A DNA stretch of 36,309 bases from an uncultured Anaerolineae bacterium (GTDB lineage: Bacteria; Chloroflexota; Anaerolineae; Anaerolineales; Villigracilaceae): NCBI GenBank assembly GCA_903908605.1, contig CAIVSQ010000365.1, positions 1 to 36,309 of the forward strand, written 5' to 3'. The notes under the pieces are model-generated. The model saw nothing but the letters and a program-made list of their open reading frames with translations. It did not search any database and was not told the DNA's origin. Positions 1 to 8,118 of the stretch are shown one piece after another. Both the position numbers and the translations under genes were made by a program. How positions within the stretch are numbered: position 1 is the stretch's first letter; each line of letters starts with the position of its first letter.

Positions 1-158
1 ATTATTTTTATTCTATAAAAAAATCAATACCGACACACTACCCGCCAAATTGGGCTCTCTTATCCTTCACCTAATAATCCCTTAATTTAATAGCCACCAT
101 ATACCAGTCTTTCGGGCCAAGATATCGCATACGTCACTATGGCGCGATGTCATGCCTG

Positions 159-187
159 TTGACGCGACACCATGCATCTGGTAAAAT
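159..187 (+). promoter_or_regulatory. Sigma70-type promoter for rplI
   Basis: A TTGACG -35 box (159-164) and a TAAAAT -10 box (182-187) are separated by exactly 17 bases. Transcription would begin near 194, giving a leader of about 80 bases before the L9 start. The upstream 158 bases are A+T-rich and show no convincing gene. Confidence 0.7.
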
Positions 188-273
188 CATTGTTCCGTGA
201 GCGTTGTACCCTTCGCTCCATTCCATACTGCGCAATGCGCGGTAACTTATACGCCAGAAAGGGCTTAAAGAAA

Positions 274-798
274 ATGAAAGTTTTATTACTGAAAGACGTT
301 TACAAACTCGGTCGCGCAGGCGACGTTAAGAAAGTTGCTGATGGTTACGGTCGCAACTTCCTTCTGCCGCAAGGCATGGCACTCCTCGCCACTCCCGGCG
401 CTATGAAAACAGCCGAGAAAATTCGCGGCGAAGCCACCCGAAAACGCGCCGCGCTGAACAATGAGATGAGCTCGGTTGCTCAAGTAATCAGTGGCATGGC
501 TCTTGCCTTCGGTTCCAAGGCTGGCGAGACCGGCAAACTGTACGGTTCCATCACCGCCCAGGACGTAGTCGTAGCCATCAAAGCCAAGACTGGTATCGAA
601 ATCAAACGCCCACAGGTCGATCTTCAGCCCATTCGCACTCTGGGCGAACACAAGGCGCATGTCCGCCTGACCATGGACCTCATCCCCGACATCCGGATTG
701 TTGTTTACCGCGAAGGCGAAACCAACCCGGTTGAAGAAGCTGCAAAAGCTGCCGCCAAGGCTGCCGAAGCCGCCGCCCAAGCTGCTGCCGCAGCTTAG
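274..798 (+). CDS. rplI: 50S ribosomal protein L9
   Basis: L9 is a two-domain structural protein of the large ribosomal subunit that binds 23S rRNA and helps keep the reading frame. The N-terminus (MKVLLLKDVYKLGRAGDVKK) followed by the VADGYGRNFLLPQG segment is the L9 signature, and the C-terminal globular domain follows a long charged helix. I start at the ATG at 274, because an upstream in-frame start at 172 would add about 34 residues unlike any L9 and would precede the predicted transcription start. At 174 residues it exceeds the usual length of about 150. The excess is an Ala/Lys/Glu-rich tail (about residues 150-174) that is probably helical or disordered. It is preceded by a good promoter and followed by a RodZ-like gene. 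The family call is secure; the role of the tail is unknown. Confidence 0.95.
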   Translation: MKVLLLKDVYKLGRAGDVKKVADGYGRNFLLPQGMALLATPGAMKTAEKIRGEATRKRAALNNEMSSVAQVISGMALAFGSKAGETGKLYGSITAQDVVVAIKAKTGIEIKRPQVDLQPIRTLGEHKAHVRLTMDLIPDIRIVVYREGETNPVEEAAKAAAKAAEAAAQAAAAA

Positions 799-820
799 TT
801 TTTCCACTCAGCCAACCACG

Positions 821-856
821 TCACCGATTTATGCCCATCCGGGGGTGAATCGGTGA
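821..856 (+). terminator. Stem-loop after rplI, possible weak terminator
   Basis: The 9-base arms TCACCGATT (821-829) and AATCGGTGA (848-856) are perfectly complementary, and the loop can add a CCC/GGG pair. Only a short T-rich stretch follows, so this may be a weak or factor-assisted terminator or an RNA-processing hairpin. Confidence 0.4.
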
Positions 857-912
857 TGTTTGCTTAACACCATAATTAGAGCACTTCCTACAGGAAGAAT
901 CAGTACCAGCCC

Positions 913-2268
913 ATGGCAACCATCGGTGAACAACTAAGACAGGCACGCGAAAGTCGGAAATTGACCATCAAACAGGTGACCCAGGCCACCCGTCTTCGCG
1001 CTCATTACCTGCAAACCATGGAAGATGATGATTTTTCGGCAATGCCCTCAGCCGCCCAGGCACGGGGCTTTTTACGCCTCTATGCCGATTTTCTAGGCCT
1101 TGACATCGATGCACTCACCAACGATTTGAGCACCGAGTTCAAGCCCAGGGTCACTGAAACACCCTCCATCGAACTGCCCCCCTCACCAAGTTTACCCGCC
1201 CGCCCTGCCAGCCCTGTCCCTACCCAAATAGTGGAGACATTGCCTGAGAAGGAAATGCAACCGCTGGGGCCTTCAGCCATGATCTTCAAGGAAATCGGCT
1301 CCAGCCTGCGCGAGCGACGCGAATTAATCAGCCTGACTCTCGAAGAAGTGGAACGGCATACACGTGTTCGCAAACATAATCTCGAGCTGATTGAAGCTGG
1401 CGATTTTGACGAACTACCTTCGCCCGTGCAACTACGCGGAACACTGAGTGCGTATGCCGCCTTCCTGGACCTGGATGCCGATACCCTGCTGCTGCGCTAT
1501 GCAGACGGGATCCAATCCAAGCGGGTTGAACGACAGCAATTTGGTCACAAAAAGATCCAGAATTCCAAAAGCCGCCTGGCTTTGCCATTCTGGATCAGCC
1601 GCTTCATCAGCCCGGACCTGATCTTTGGCGCAAGTATGATCCTGACCTTGCTCGCACTCGGTATTTGGGCCGCAGGGCGGATTTTTTCCAGCGACACAGT
1701 CGTCCAAAGCTCGCCCACCCCAGGGCCTTCGATTTCAGACGTATTGCTGGCTTCGCCAGTTGCCAGCCCAACCTCCCAGGGGGGTGGATTACCTTCCAGC
1801 CTGGTGGAAGATGGCACCGTTCTGCCGACCCTGGACCCTGCGCTGGCTCCGCCCAATGAGACACCAGTAGCAACTGTCTCATACGCCGTCCAACTCACCA
1901 TCATCGTCACCCAAAGAACACTGGTGCGGGTGATTGTAGATGGAGAAACAAAGCAGGATGGACGCCTCGCACCGGGAACAGCATTGACTTTTGATGGTGC
2001 TTCGCGCATCGAGGTACTGACCGGTTCTGGAGCCGGCGTCCAGATCATTTTCAATGGTGCAAACCTGGGCATTATGGGCAACTTTGGCGAGGTTGTTAAC
2101 CGGATATTTACCATTAATGGGATCGAAACCCCAACCCCAACTGTCAGCCCCACGCCCACTATCACGCCAAAACCATCGGCGACACCCAGACCGAGCGCCA
2201 CATTACGTCCGTCCAGCACACCGCGCTCAACCAGCACCACCCGCCCGAGCCCGACTCCTGCACGATAA
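913..2268 (+). CDS. RodZ-like membrane protein with two helix-turn-helix domains
   Basis: RodZ-type proteins link the MreB cytoskeleton to the cell-wall elongation machinery. Visible layout: a first HTH_25-type domain at about residues 5-64, a second similar one at about 129-205, a single membrane segment at about 237-257, a Ser/Pro/Thr-rich spacer, a beta-rich DUF4115-like extracytoplasmic domain at about 322-402, and a Pro/Thr/Ser tail to residue 451. Both HTH units share the pattern of LR..RE....T...V...TR.R.H.L..ME/IE..DF..LPS..Q.RG. E. coli RodZ has only one such domain, so the tandem arrangement is notable. The ATG at 913 gives the typical RodZ opening (MATIGEQLRQARE), although the AGGAAG upstream is rather far away. 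The next gene is rimO, and rodZ-rimO neighbourhoods are known in other phyla. The family is well supported; binding to MreB is inferred. Confidence 0.85.
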   Translation: MATIGEQLRQARESRKLTIKQVTQATRLRAHYLQTMEDDDFSAMPSAAQARGFLRLYADFLGLDIDALTNDLSTEFKPRVTETPSIELPPSPSLPARPASPVPTQIVETLPEKEMQPLGPSAMIFKEIGSSLRERRELISLTLEEVERHTRVRKHNLELIEAGDFDELPSPVQLRGTLSAYAAFLDLDADTLLLRYADGIQSKRVERQQFGHKKIQNSKSRLALPFWISRFISPDLIFGASMILTLLALGIWAAGRIFSSDTVVQSSPTPGPSISDVLLASPVASPTSQGGGLPSSLVEDGTVLPTLDPALAPPNETPVATVSYAVQLTIIVTQRTLVRVIVDGETKQDGRLAPGTALTFDGASRIEVLTGSGAGVQIIFNGANLGIMGNFGEVVNRIFTINGIETPTPTVSPTPTITPKPSATPRPSATLRPSSTPRSTSTTRPSPTPAR

Positions 2269-2352
2269 AATCTGGCAGAACCGCTGACTAGTTTGCCGTG
2301 GTGTAACGGGTAACCAAGATAGAATTAAACCCTTTCAAAGGATACTATTGGT

Positions 2353-3699
2353 ATGACAAAAAAAACATTTCACCTGGTTTCACTTGGCTGTGCAAAGAAC
2401 ACTGTCGATTCCGATTCCATGTCGCAGTTACTGATGGATGGCGGATACGAGATGGTCGATTCCCCGCGCAAAGCTGGTGTACTCATCGTAAACACTTGCG
2501 GTTTCATCGGCCCGGCCAAGGAGGAGTCAGTTAACACCCTCAAAGACCTGGCAGCACACAAACGTGGCGACCAGCTGCTGATTGCGGCAGGTTGCCTGAC
2601 CCAAAGGTATGGCGTGGAAGTCGCCCGGCAAGTGCCCGGAATCGATGGAATCCTGGGAACCCGGCGCTGGATGGATATCCTGCAGGTAGTCGATCAGCTG
2701 CGCGCCACCCCCCACCCCGAGCCGATCTATCACTTGCCCGAAGCCGCCACAATGGGGACGGATGAAAAAGGCGCCATCCGCGCCAGCGTTGCTGGTGCCA
2801 GCGCATACCTGAAGATAGCCGATGGCTGTCGCCGGCCATGTGCTTTTTGCGCCATTCCGCTCATCAAGGGCACCATGGTCAGCCGTCCAGTGGAAACCAT
2901 TCTGTCAGAGGCACAGGAATTAACCGAAATCGGTGTGCGCGAATTAATCCTGATCGCACAAGACACCACAGATTATGGTCATGACCTCGGGCTGAAAGAT
3001 GGGCTCGCCAGCTTGCTGGAAAAACTAACCGAACATGTACCCGGTATGGACTGGATCAGGGTCATGTATTCCTACCCTGGCTATGTTACTGATCGCATGA
3101 TCGAAGTAATGTCCAACCACAAGCAGATATTGCCCTATCTCGATATTCCGCTTCAACATGCACACCCCAGCACCCTGGCACGTATGAAACGTCCAGCCAA
3201 TATCGATTGGGTCCACAAGACGCTGGCAAAAATGCGCGCCAACATATCCGACCTATCCATCCGGACGACCTTTATCGTGGGCTATCCCGGTGAAACCGAG
3301 CAGGAATTCCAGTCCCTGATGGATTTCATACAGGAAATCCGTTTTGATCGGGTGGGGGCCTTCAAATTCTCGTTTGAACCGGGCACCAGCAGTGAACCAC
3401 TTGGTGACCCCGTCCCGGCTGAAGTGAAACAGGAACGCTGGGAACGGCTTATGTCTACCCAACAAAACATCTCCCTGCAAATCAATCAGTCGTATGTTGG
3501 CAAGACCCTGGACGTACTCATTGAAGGACATGACAAAAATCTTTCAATCGGCCGTTCATACCGCGATGCCCCAGAAATTGATGGGTTGGTCTTTGCCGAA
3601 GGTCAGGCGGAAATCGGATCCATCGTCCCGGTGAAAATCAGCGGTGCAATGGCTTATGATCTGACCGGAACACTCGCCAGGAAATTGATCACCCTATAG
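2353..3699 (+). CDS. rimO: Ribosomal protein S12 methylthiotransferase RimO
   Basis: RimO is a radical-SAM enzyme that adds a methylthio group to a conserved aspartate of ribosomal protein S12. The N-terminal UPF0004 domain shows the SLGCAKNTVDSD motif, supplying cysteines for the auxiliary [4Fe-4S] cluster. The radical-SAM core contains the CRRPCAFCAIP motif (CxxxCxxC) at about residues 157-167 and the later PYLDIPLQHA and RTTFIVGYPGE motifs. A TRAM-type RNA/protein-binding region closes the protein. The SLGCAKN.VDSE/D type of N-terminus separates RimO from the tRNA enzyme MiaB. Its length of 448 residues is normal. An AAAGGA lies 10 bases before the ATG. It follows the RodZ-like gene by 84 bases and ends at a strong shared terminator. 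Confidence 0.94.
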   Translation: MTKKTFHLVSLGCAKNTVDSDSMSQLLMDGGYEMVDSPRKAGVLIVNTCGFIGPAKEESVNTLKDLAAHKRGDQLLIAAGCLTQRYGVEVARQVPGIDGILGTRRWMDILQVVDQLRATPHPEPIYHLPEAATMGTDEKGAIRASVAGASAYLKIADGCRRPCAFCAIPLIKGTMVSRPVETILSEAQELTEIGVRELILIAQDTTDYGHDLGLKDGLASLLEKLTEHVPGMDWIRVMYSYPGYVTDRMIEVMSNHKQILPYLDIPLQHAHPSTLARMKRPANIDWVHKTLAKMRANISDLSIRTTFIVGYPGETEQEFQSLMDFIQEIRFDRVGAFKFSFEPGTSSEPLGDPVPAEVKQERWERLMSTQQNISLQINQSYVGKTLDVLIEGHDKNLSIGRSYRDAPEIDGLVFAEGQAEIGSIVPVKISGAMAYDLTGTLARKLITL

Positions 3700-3741
3700 G
3701 ATTGTCGTTATTCCCCTGGAACAAAGTGGAAGACAGGCAGT

Positions 3742-3775
3742 AAAAATCCCCGCGAATGGCTCGTGGGGATTTTTA
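3742..3775. terminator. Bidirectional rho-independent terminator
   Basis: The arms AAAAATCCCC (3742-3751) and GGGGATTTTT (3765-3774) extend inward through GCGA/TCGT to give a stem of about 14 pairs with a 5-base loop. A/T runs flank both sides, so it can serve rimO on the plus strand and the convergent gene on the minus strand, whose stop codon is at 3780-3782. Confidence 0.88.
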
Positions 3776-3779
3776 TATT

Positions 3780-4883
3780 TCAGGAAGAAGGAGTGGGGAC
3801 GATATTCGGATCTGTGAAATCACCAGGCGGCGGTGGCTGGGTAGGTGGGTTACACTCAGTATCGAGCTGTCGATATTTATTTGCATATTCATCGGTCAGA
3901 GGCGCGATGTTGCTGGCCTCATTCCATAAATCCAGCGCCCCACAGCGATCTTTCAACTTGGGATTTCCGGATTTCTGATCGCCATACTTAAGCAGCGCCC
4001 TGTAAAGGCGTTGATTGGAAGTGACATTTGAAGAATCTCGCAAATTGGGAGCATACTGACTGACCTGGCGGAAGTAGTCCACAGCCTGCGGCCAGTTGAC
4101 ATCCCAAAAAGAAGCGCCAATGATGTACATGCGGGTGAAGTTGCGCAAGCCATCGGCGTAACCATCCAACGGGCCAAATTTTTCTGCGCGGGTCAAATCA
4201 TAAATGCCACCCTCCATATTGGAGATGGTATAGGCACCAATTCCGAGAATTTGATCCATGCCACGGTTACGTAGGGCAGTGTAATACATGCCATCCACAG
4301 TCACCGCGTTGTAGGTCGGGTCTGCCTTGCGCAGTGAATCGAGTGATTCCATCAAGCCGGTCCATTCCTTGGCATCATATTGCTGGCGGGCCTGGGCATA
4401 GATGGCCTCCTGGTTTCGGAGGTCTGGGGTTGGCGTCAGGGTGGGCGTTTCAGTGGGCACCGGCGAGGGCGTAATGGCAGAGGCCACCATCACCTGGGCT
4501 AGCTTATCTGTGGCACCAGGAAAAGAAGGATCTTGCTTGATGATGTATTCCAATCGCTGGCGGGCAATGCCATAACGACCTGCGTCAATATCTTGCTGAA
4601 CCAGTGCCAGTTGAGCATCGAGCTGCTTGGTTACCTGGGTGCTCTGGGCATCCATACGTTCAGATACTCCACGTCCATACCCCGCCATGCTGCCTAGACC
4701 CAGTGCAACCACAATCACCAGCAGACTTAGCCAAAAACCCCAAAAAGATCGTTTCGGTTTCTTCTGGGGCGCGAGATCTGCGGCAACTTGGGGCTCGGTA
4801 CTCGACAAGTTATCTGGTTTTGATTTTTTCACCTTGATAGGTTGTGTGTCTATAAGTTTGTTTGGTTGAGGTTCGTTCGTCAT
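3780..4883 (-). CDS. Membrane-anchored TPR-like protein with Pro/Thr linker
   Basis: I do not recognise a named family. The 367-residue product has a charged cytosolic N-terminus with many Lys and Pro residues (1-46) and one membrane segment at about 47-69. An extracytoplasmic helical region at about 75-135 follows and reads like a TPR unit (RQRLEYIIKQDPSFPGA). Next come a PTPTETPTLTPTPD linker near 140-155 and a second helical, TPR-like half to about 345. The tail is Pro-rich. Such proteins usually act as scaffolds. Its ATG lies only 7 bases after a TATAAT box, so the transcript may be leaderless. It sits 21 bases downstream of murJ on the same strand, so it could also be cotranscribed with murJ and may share a cell-envelope role, but this is a guess from context. 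Confidence 0.7.
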   Translation of the reverse strand: MTNEPQPNKLIDTQPIKVKKSKPDNLSSTEPQVAADLAPQKKPKRSFWGFWLSLLVIVVALGLGSMAGYGRGVSERMDAQSTQVTKQLDAQLALVQQDIDAGRYGIARQRLEYIIKQDPSFPGATDKLAQVMVASAITPSPVPTETPTLTPTPDLRNQEAIYAQARQQYDAKEWTGLMESLDSLRKADPTYNAVTVDGMYYTALRNRGMDQILGIGAYTISNMEGGIYDLTRAEKFGPLDGYADGLRNFTRMYIIGASFWDVNWPQAVDYFRQVSQYAPNLRDSSNVTSNQRLYRALLKYGDQKSGNPKLKDRCGALDLWNEASNIAPLTDEYANKYRQLDTECNPPTQPPPPGDFTDPNIVPTPSS

Positions 4884-4890
4884 ACCAGAT

Positions 4891-4896
4891 ATTATA
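4891..4896 (-). promoter_or_regulatory. TATAAT -10 box directly before the TPR-like gene
   Basis: On the minus strand a perfect TATAAT lies 7 bases before the ATG at 4883, so transcription would start at or next to the start codon. No good -35 box is visible at 16-18 bases (the best is CTTTTC). The site sits between the murJ stop and the next gene. Confidence 0.45.
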
Positions 4897-4904
4897 CCTT
4901 ATGC

Positions 4905-6449
4905 TTAAAGTCGGAAAAGCAGGCGGGCTTCTGTCCACACCATTACAATCGCAAGTGCACCGCCTACACCCATGCCAATCAAGGCAGTCAAATACCCAGG
5001 TCCCGGGAGATAAACAGCCAGGCCGTAAGCCAGGCATCCGCTGAGTACAGCAGCAACCAGGCCCTTCCCTACCGGTTGCCAGAGCCGTACAGGGGTAGCC
5101 AGACGTTGGTTTAACCAGGTCAGCATCAGCACAGCCTCAACCAACAGGGATAACTCAGCGGCAGCAATCAGAGGAGCGCCAAGGGCACGAAAGTAGGTGG
5201 TGCCTACTAATCCGATGGAAATGTATATACCCATGCGTATCAAGACACCATAAAGCGGGATAAGTGGTTCCTGGCGGGCATAGAAGGAACGCGCAAGGGT
5301 TTCCTGCATGACATATCCCACAAGTGTCAACAGGTATATTCGTGACGTCAAAACCACCAGGTTGGTTCCCGCTTCATCAAAATGAAATGCCACCTGCAAC
5401 AAGGGCCGCAATCCGGCCGCCATCACTGCCGCGGCCGGAATGGCCAGGGCCAGCATGACCCGCATGGCCTTTTCAAGCGTTCCTGAAAATTTTGACCAAT
5501 CTTTTTGGGCAGCATACTCAGCCAGCGAGGGCAGCAAGGCTGTAGCGATGGCTGTACCCAGGAGCGTCTCGGGCACCTGCATGATCATCCACCCCAGGGT
5601 GAGTGAGGTCACTGCGCCAACCTGATCCAGGCGCGAAGCCAGGTTATCACGAGCAATAAACATCAACTGGATGCCAAACATCGTCAACAGACGCGGGGCG
5701 ATCAGCTTAAGCGCGGTAAGCAGCCCAGAATCGCGCAAATCCAGGGTTGGCGTCCATCGGAATTGGTACATTACTAACCCGGGAATCTGTACGCACAAAT
5801 GCAACAATGCGCCAAGGATAACTCCATATACCAACCCATGCACACCCAGGCCCAGCGAAGGCAGGCTAATGGGACCTAACCGATATGGTATAGAGGGCGA
5901 GAACACCAACGCACCAATGATCATACCGATGTTATACAACATAGGCGCCATGGCTGGAAATAGAAAATGTTGGTTAGCCTGCAGCCCAGCCATGACCAAC
6001 CCGCTGATGGAGAAGATCAGGGTGCCAAACAGGTTGAGACGCATCAACTCCACCACCAGTTGCTGCTGTTGTGGACCGAAACCTGGCGCAATACCCACCC
6101 TGGCGCGCACAATTTGATCTGCGAAGATCGCGATCAGCACTGCAAAGAGCGCAGTAGCCAGAAATGCAACATTCGCCACCCGTGAAAATAAATCCCAAGC
6201 AGCAGCCCGTCCCTTGGTAGTCAGATACGCACTCAGTAGGGGAATAAAGGCCATGGCAATGGCCCCACCCGAAATTAACGCAAAGAGCAGATCAGGCAGG
6301 TTGTTAGCGACATTGAATGCATCCAATTCGGGGGAAAGTTGAAACTGGCGGGTGATGATGATTGAACGACCAAAGGCCAGCACTTTGTCCAGCAAAAAAA
6401 AGAAACCCAGCAACAGCGATGATCTTGTGAGGTGAGAAAGTTTTTTCAT
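4905..6449 (-). CDS. murJ: Lipid II flippase MurJ
   Basis: MurJ is a MOP-superfamily membrane protein that moves lipid II across the cytoplasmic membrane for peptidoglycan synthesis. The product is almost wholly hydrophobic with about 14 membrane segments. It opens with a Ser/Arg-rich region, then the segment KVLAFGRSIIITRQFQLS and the motif DAFNVANNLPDLLFALISGGA, both typical of MurJ/MviN. I start at the ATG at 6449 (514 residues, the family norm), preceded by an AGG-containing stretch. A longer in-frame start at 6512 would place a strong terminator hairpin inside the gene. MurJ next to a RodZ-like gene argues that this organism makes peptidoglycan. The TPR-like gene follows on the same strand. 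Confidence 0.93.
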   Translation of the reverse strand: MKKLSHLTRSSLLLGFFFLLDKVLAFGRSIIITRQFQLSPELDAFNVANNLPDLLFALISGGAIAMAFIPLLSAYLTTKGRAAAWDLFSRVANVAFLATALFAVLIAIFADQIVRARVGIAPGFGPQQQQLVVELMRLNLFGTLIFSISGLVMAGLQANQHFLFPAMAPMLYNIGMIIGALVFSPSIPYRLGPISLPSLGLGVHGLVYGVILGALLHLCVQIPGLVMYQFRWTPTLDLRDSGLLTALKLIAPRLLTMFGIQLMFIARDNLASRLDQVGAVTSLTLGWMIMQVPETLLGTAIATALLPSLAEYAAQKDWSKFSGTLEKAMRVMLALAIPAAAVMAAGLRPLLQVAFHFDEAGTNLVVLTSRIYLLTLVGYVMQETLARSFYARQEPLIPLYGVLIRMGIYISIGLVGTTYFRALGAPLIAAAELSLLVEAVLMLTWLNQRLATPVRLWQPVGKGLVAAVLSGCLAYGLAVYLPGPGYLTALIGMGVGGALAIVMVWTEARLLFRL

Positions 6450-6485
6450 TGAACCTGTTAGGACAGGATGCCTGTTTGGAAATTT

Positions 6486-6543
6486 AAAAAAGCGGCTGGG
6501 CATCTGTACCAATTGGAATGATACCAGATGAAGCCGCTTTTTT
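6486..6543 (-). terminator. Long stem-loop terminator upstream of murJ
   Basis: The arms AAAAAAGCGGCT (6486-6497) and AGCCGCTTTTTT (6532-6543) enclose a second paired part, CATCTG with CAGATG, forming a long interrupted stem with A/T runs on both sides. On the minus strand it would end transcription from the small zinc-ribbon gene before murJ. It also excludes the longer murJ start. Confidence 0.8.
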
Positions 6544-6564
6544 CAGAAGCGTGATTTTTGTTAG

Positions 6565-6753
6565 TTAGTGATCGTGGTTGGCCGGTATAAGGGTTTCTGC
6601 CCCTGGGAGTTTCCCAACCAGGTTTTGTGGTTTGTGGATCATCACCGGCAGGCACTGTGGGCAGAGATAATAGGTCTCTCCACGAAAATCAAGGGTCATC
6701 AAAGGGGCCTGGTCAGAACTGCGACCACAATTCAAGCATGTTTTTTCAGTCAT
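6565..6753 (-). CDS. Small zinc-ribbon protein
   Basis: The 62-residue product has two CxxC knuckles (CLNCGRS near residues 6-9 and CPQCLP near 31-34) separated by about 20 residues, the pattern of a treble-clef or zinc-ribbon metal site. A His-rich end (NHDH) follows. No named family is recognised. A clear AGGAGA precedes the ATG by 6 bases, and a strong terminator follows on the same strand, so it is probably a real, separately expressed gene. The function is unknown; such mini-proteins may bind nucleic acid or a protein partner. Confidence 0.7.
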   Translation of the reverse strand: MTEKTCLNCGRSSDQAPLMTLDFRGETYYLCPQCLPVMIHKPQNLVGKLPGAETLIPANHDH

Positions 6754-6837
6754 TTTTTCTCCTGGGTTAGTTTTATTGAACCATATTACCGTGTTTGAAT
6801 AGGCAAGTCTGTGACAATGGTCACACCTTTGAGCATG

Positions 6838-7629
6838 CTAAAAAGTTCCTTTTAGCATGCCACCATCCACCGGGAGCATCACCCCGGTTAAATAGGATGC
6901 AGCCGGAGAAACGAGGAAAACAGCCGCATTCGCAAATTCCTGCGGCGTGGACATACGCCCAAGTGGGCTTTCGGCCGCCTGCCTGGCCATTTCTTGTTCC
7001 ATGCTGGTGCCATTCGCCCTGGCACGGGCTGACATCAAATCGGTTACCCTTTCGGTTTCCGTCCAGGCCGGTAAAATGGAGTTGAAACGAATGCCTTCCT
7101 TGCCCAATTCCAGGGCCAGCGACTTGGTCAGGCCTACCGTGGCAGCCCGAATAGAGTTCGAGAGCACCAGATTGGGAATCGGCTGCTTGACTGAATAAGA
7201 AGTAACCGTCAGCACGCTGGCCGAATCTGATTTGCGCAGGAAAGGCAGGCCAGCCTTGATCAAGCGCACATTACTCATAAAAGAAAGATCGATGGCTTTT
7301 TGCCAGGTAGCTTCATCAAAAGACTCGAACGTCCCGGGAGGGGGGCCACCGGCATTGCACACCAGGATATCCAGGCCACCCAGGACTTGCACAGCAGCCT
7401 GGAGCAATGCATCCGCGACGGACGCTGAACTAACATCGCCAGCCAGACCATAGACCGGCGAACCAGTTTCACTGGTCAACCTGAGTGCCGCCGCCCTGAT
7501 GCGTTCCTCATCCCGGCCATTGATCGCCACAATTGCGCCTTCCTGCGAAAGCACCCGGGCAGTAGCATAACCCAGTCCACGCGAAGCTCCGGTTACCAGG
7601 ACACGTTTATTCTTCAATCCGAGATCCAT
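6838..7629 (-). CDS. SDR-family oxidoreductase with altered catalytic residues
   Basis: This is a Rossmann-fold short-chain dehydrogenase/reductase of 263 residues, the usual length. The cofactor motif TGASRGLG (residues 13-20) and the NAG motif (92-94) are intact, and the catalytic Ser region is present (near 143-144). The usual YxxxK pair is missing: the aligned stretch LVLSNSIRAATVGLTKSLA has Ser157 and Arg161 where Tyr and Lys are expected. I recall that a subgroup of FabG-like SDRs with an LSN..R motif shares this departure, so it is probably a family trait rather than decay. AAGGAGAG lies 5 bases before the ATG. Its substrate is unknown. The gene follows the DUF503 gene on the same strand by 57 bases. 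Confidence 0.85.
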   Translation of the reverse strand: MDLGLKNKRVLVTGASRGLGYATARVLSQEGAIVAINGRDEERIRAAALRLTSETGSPVYGLAGDVSSASVADALLQAAVQVLGGLDILVCNAGGPPPGTFESFDEATWQKAIDLSFMSNVRLIKAGLPFLRKSDSASVLTVTSYSVKQPIPNLVLSNSIRAATVGLTKSLALELGKEGIRFNSILPAWTETERVTDLMSARARANGTSMEQEMARQAAESPLGRMSTPQEFANAAVFLVSPAASYLTGVMLPVDGGMLKGTF

Positions 7630-7686
7630 ACACTCTCCTTCTATAATAATTCCAATTAGGTACCTGACTTGTAATGAAGACCCAGG

Positions 7687-7971
7687 TCAAGGGATTAATT
7701 CCATCTTTTGATCAATAACATCTCCATCCGTCCAATGCCCCTCCACCCAACGCATCACAGTTTGCAACGATGCTTCCAGATAGACCCGGTCGTTACCGAT
7801 CATGGCGCAACCAACCAATGCCTGCTGCCAATGATCCTGGTAACCCATCTCGGCCACCGAAAGGTTATACTCCCGCTGCAAACGCGCCATAAAAGGTTTG
7901 ATGATCCCACGTTTTTCTTTTAGTGAAGCGCAGCCAGGGATATGAACGTAAATGAGCAAGGTGGCGAGCAT
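7687..7971 (-). CDS. DUF503 family protein (YlxP-like)
   Basis: The 94-residue product matches the DUF503 family in length and pattern: a beta-strand start (MLATLLIYVHIPGCASLKEK), then KRGIIKPFMARLQREYNLSVAE and a central DHWQQALVGCAMIG stretch. Family members are small proteins often found beside rbfA, truB or infB; their function is not firmly known. Here the gene is instead divergent from folC. A near-consensus promoter lies directly upstream and predicts a leader of only about 5 bases. No ribosome-binding site is visible. Confidence 0.85.
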   Translation of the reverse strand: MLATLLIYVHIPGCASLKEKRGIIKPFMARLQREYNLSVAEMGYQDHWQQALVGCAMIGNDRVYLEASLQTVMRWVEGHWTDGDVIDQKMELIP

Positions 7972-7982
7972 GATTGCGAAAA

Positions 7983-8011
7983 ATTGTACATGCCGTGGCG
8001 CAGAAAGTCAA
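7983..8011 (-). promoter_or_regulatory. Sigma70-type promoter for the DUF503 gene
   Basis: Read on the minus strand, TTGACT (8011-8006) and TACAAT (7988-7983) are separated by exactly 17 bases. Only 11 bases separate the -10 box from the ATG at 7971, so the mRNA would be leaderless or nearly so. Confidence 0.75.
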
Positions 8012-8081
8012 TAAATGAAGGCGAACAGGCCAGACAAAGCTGACACGCTAAAAATCTGGTCGATAGCAGCTAATAAATCAA

Positions 8082-8110
8082 TTTACGTTTTCGCTTTTTC
8101 GATTTACAAT
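8082..8110 (+). promoter_or_regulatory. Sigma70-type promoter for folC and the downstream run
   Basis: TTTACG (8082-8087) and TACAAT (8105-8110) are separated by exactly 17 bases. The folC ATG begins 8 bases after the -10 box, so the start codon would lie at or within a few bases of the transcription start. It faces away from the DUF503 promoter about 70 bases to the left. Confidence 0.72.
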
Positions 8111-8118
8111 GATTAACG

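Noticed and set aside
172-273. N-terminal extension of L9 from an upstream in-frame start
   Set aside because: The added 34 residues do not resemble L9, and the predicted transcription start (about 194) lies inside the extension.
1545-2240. Open frame of 231 codons opposite the RodZ-like gene
   Set aside because: The low-complexity GVGV-type product reflects the Pro/Thr-rich coding sequence on the other strand.
2101-2268. Repeats in the Pro/Thr/Ser-coding stretch as a CRISPR or tandem repeat array
   Set aside because: They are short, irregular codon repeats of a low-complexity protein tail with no spacer structure.
6450-6512. Longer MurJ start at 6512
   Set aside because: It would run through a strong terminator hairpin, and the shorter form has the family's normal length.
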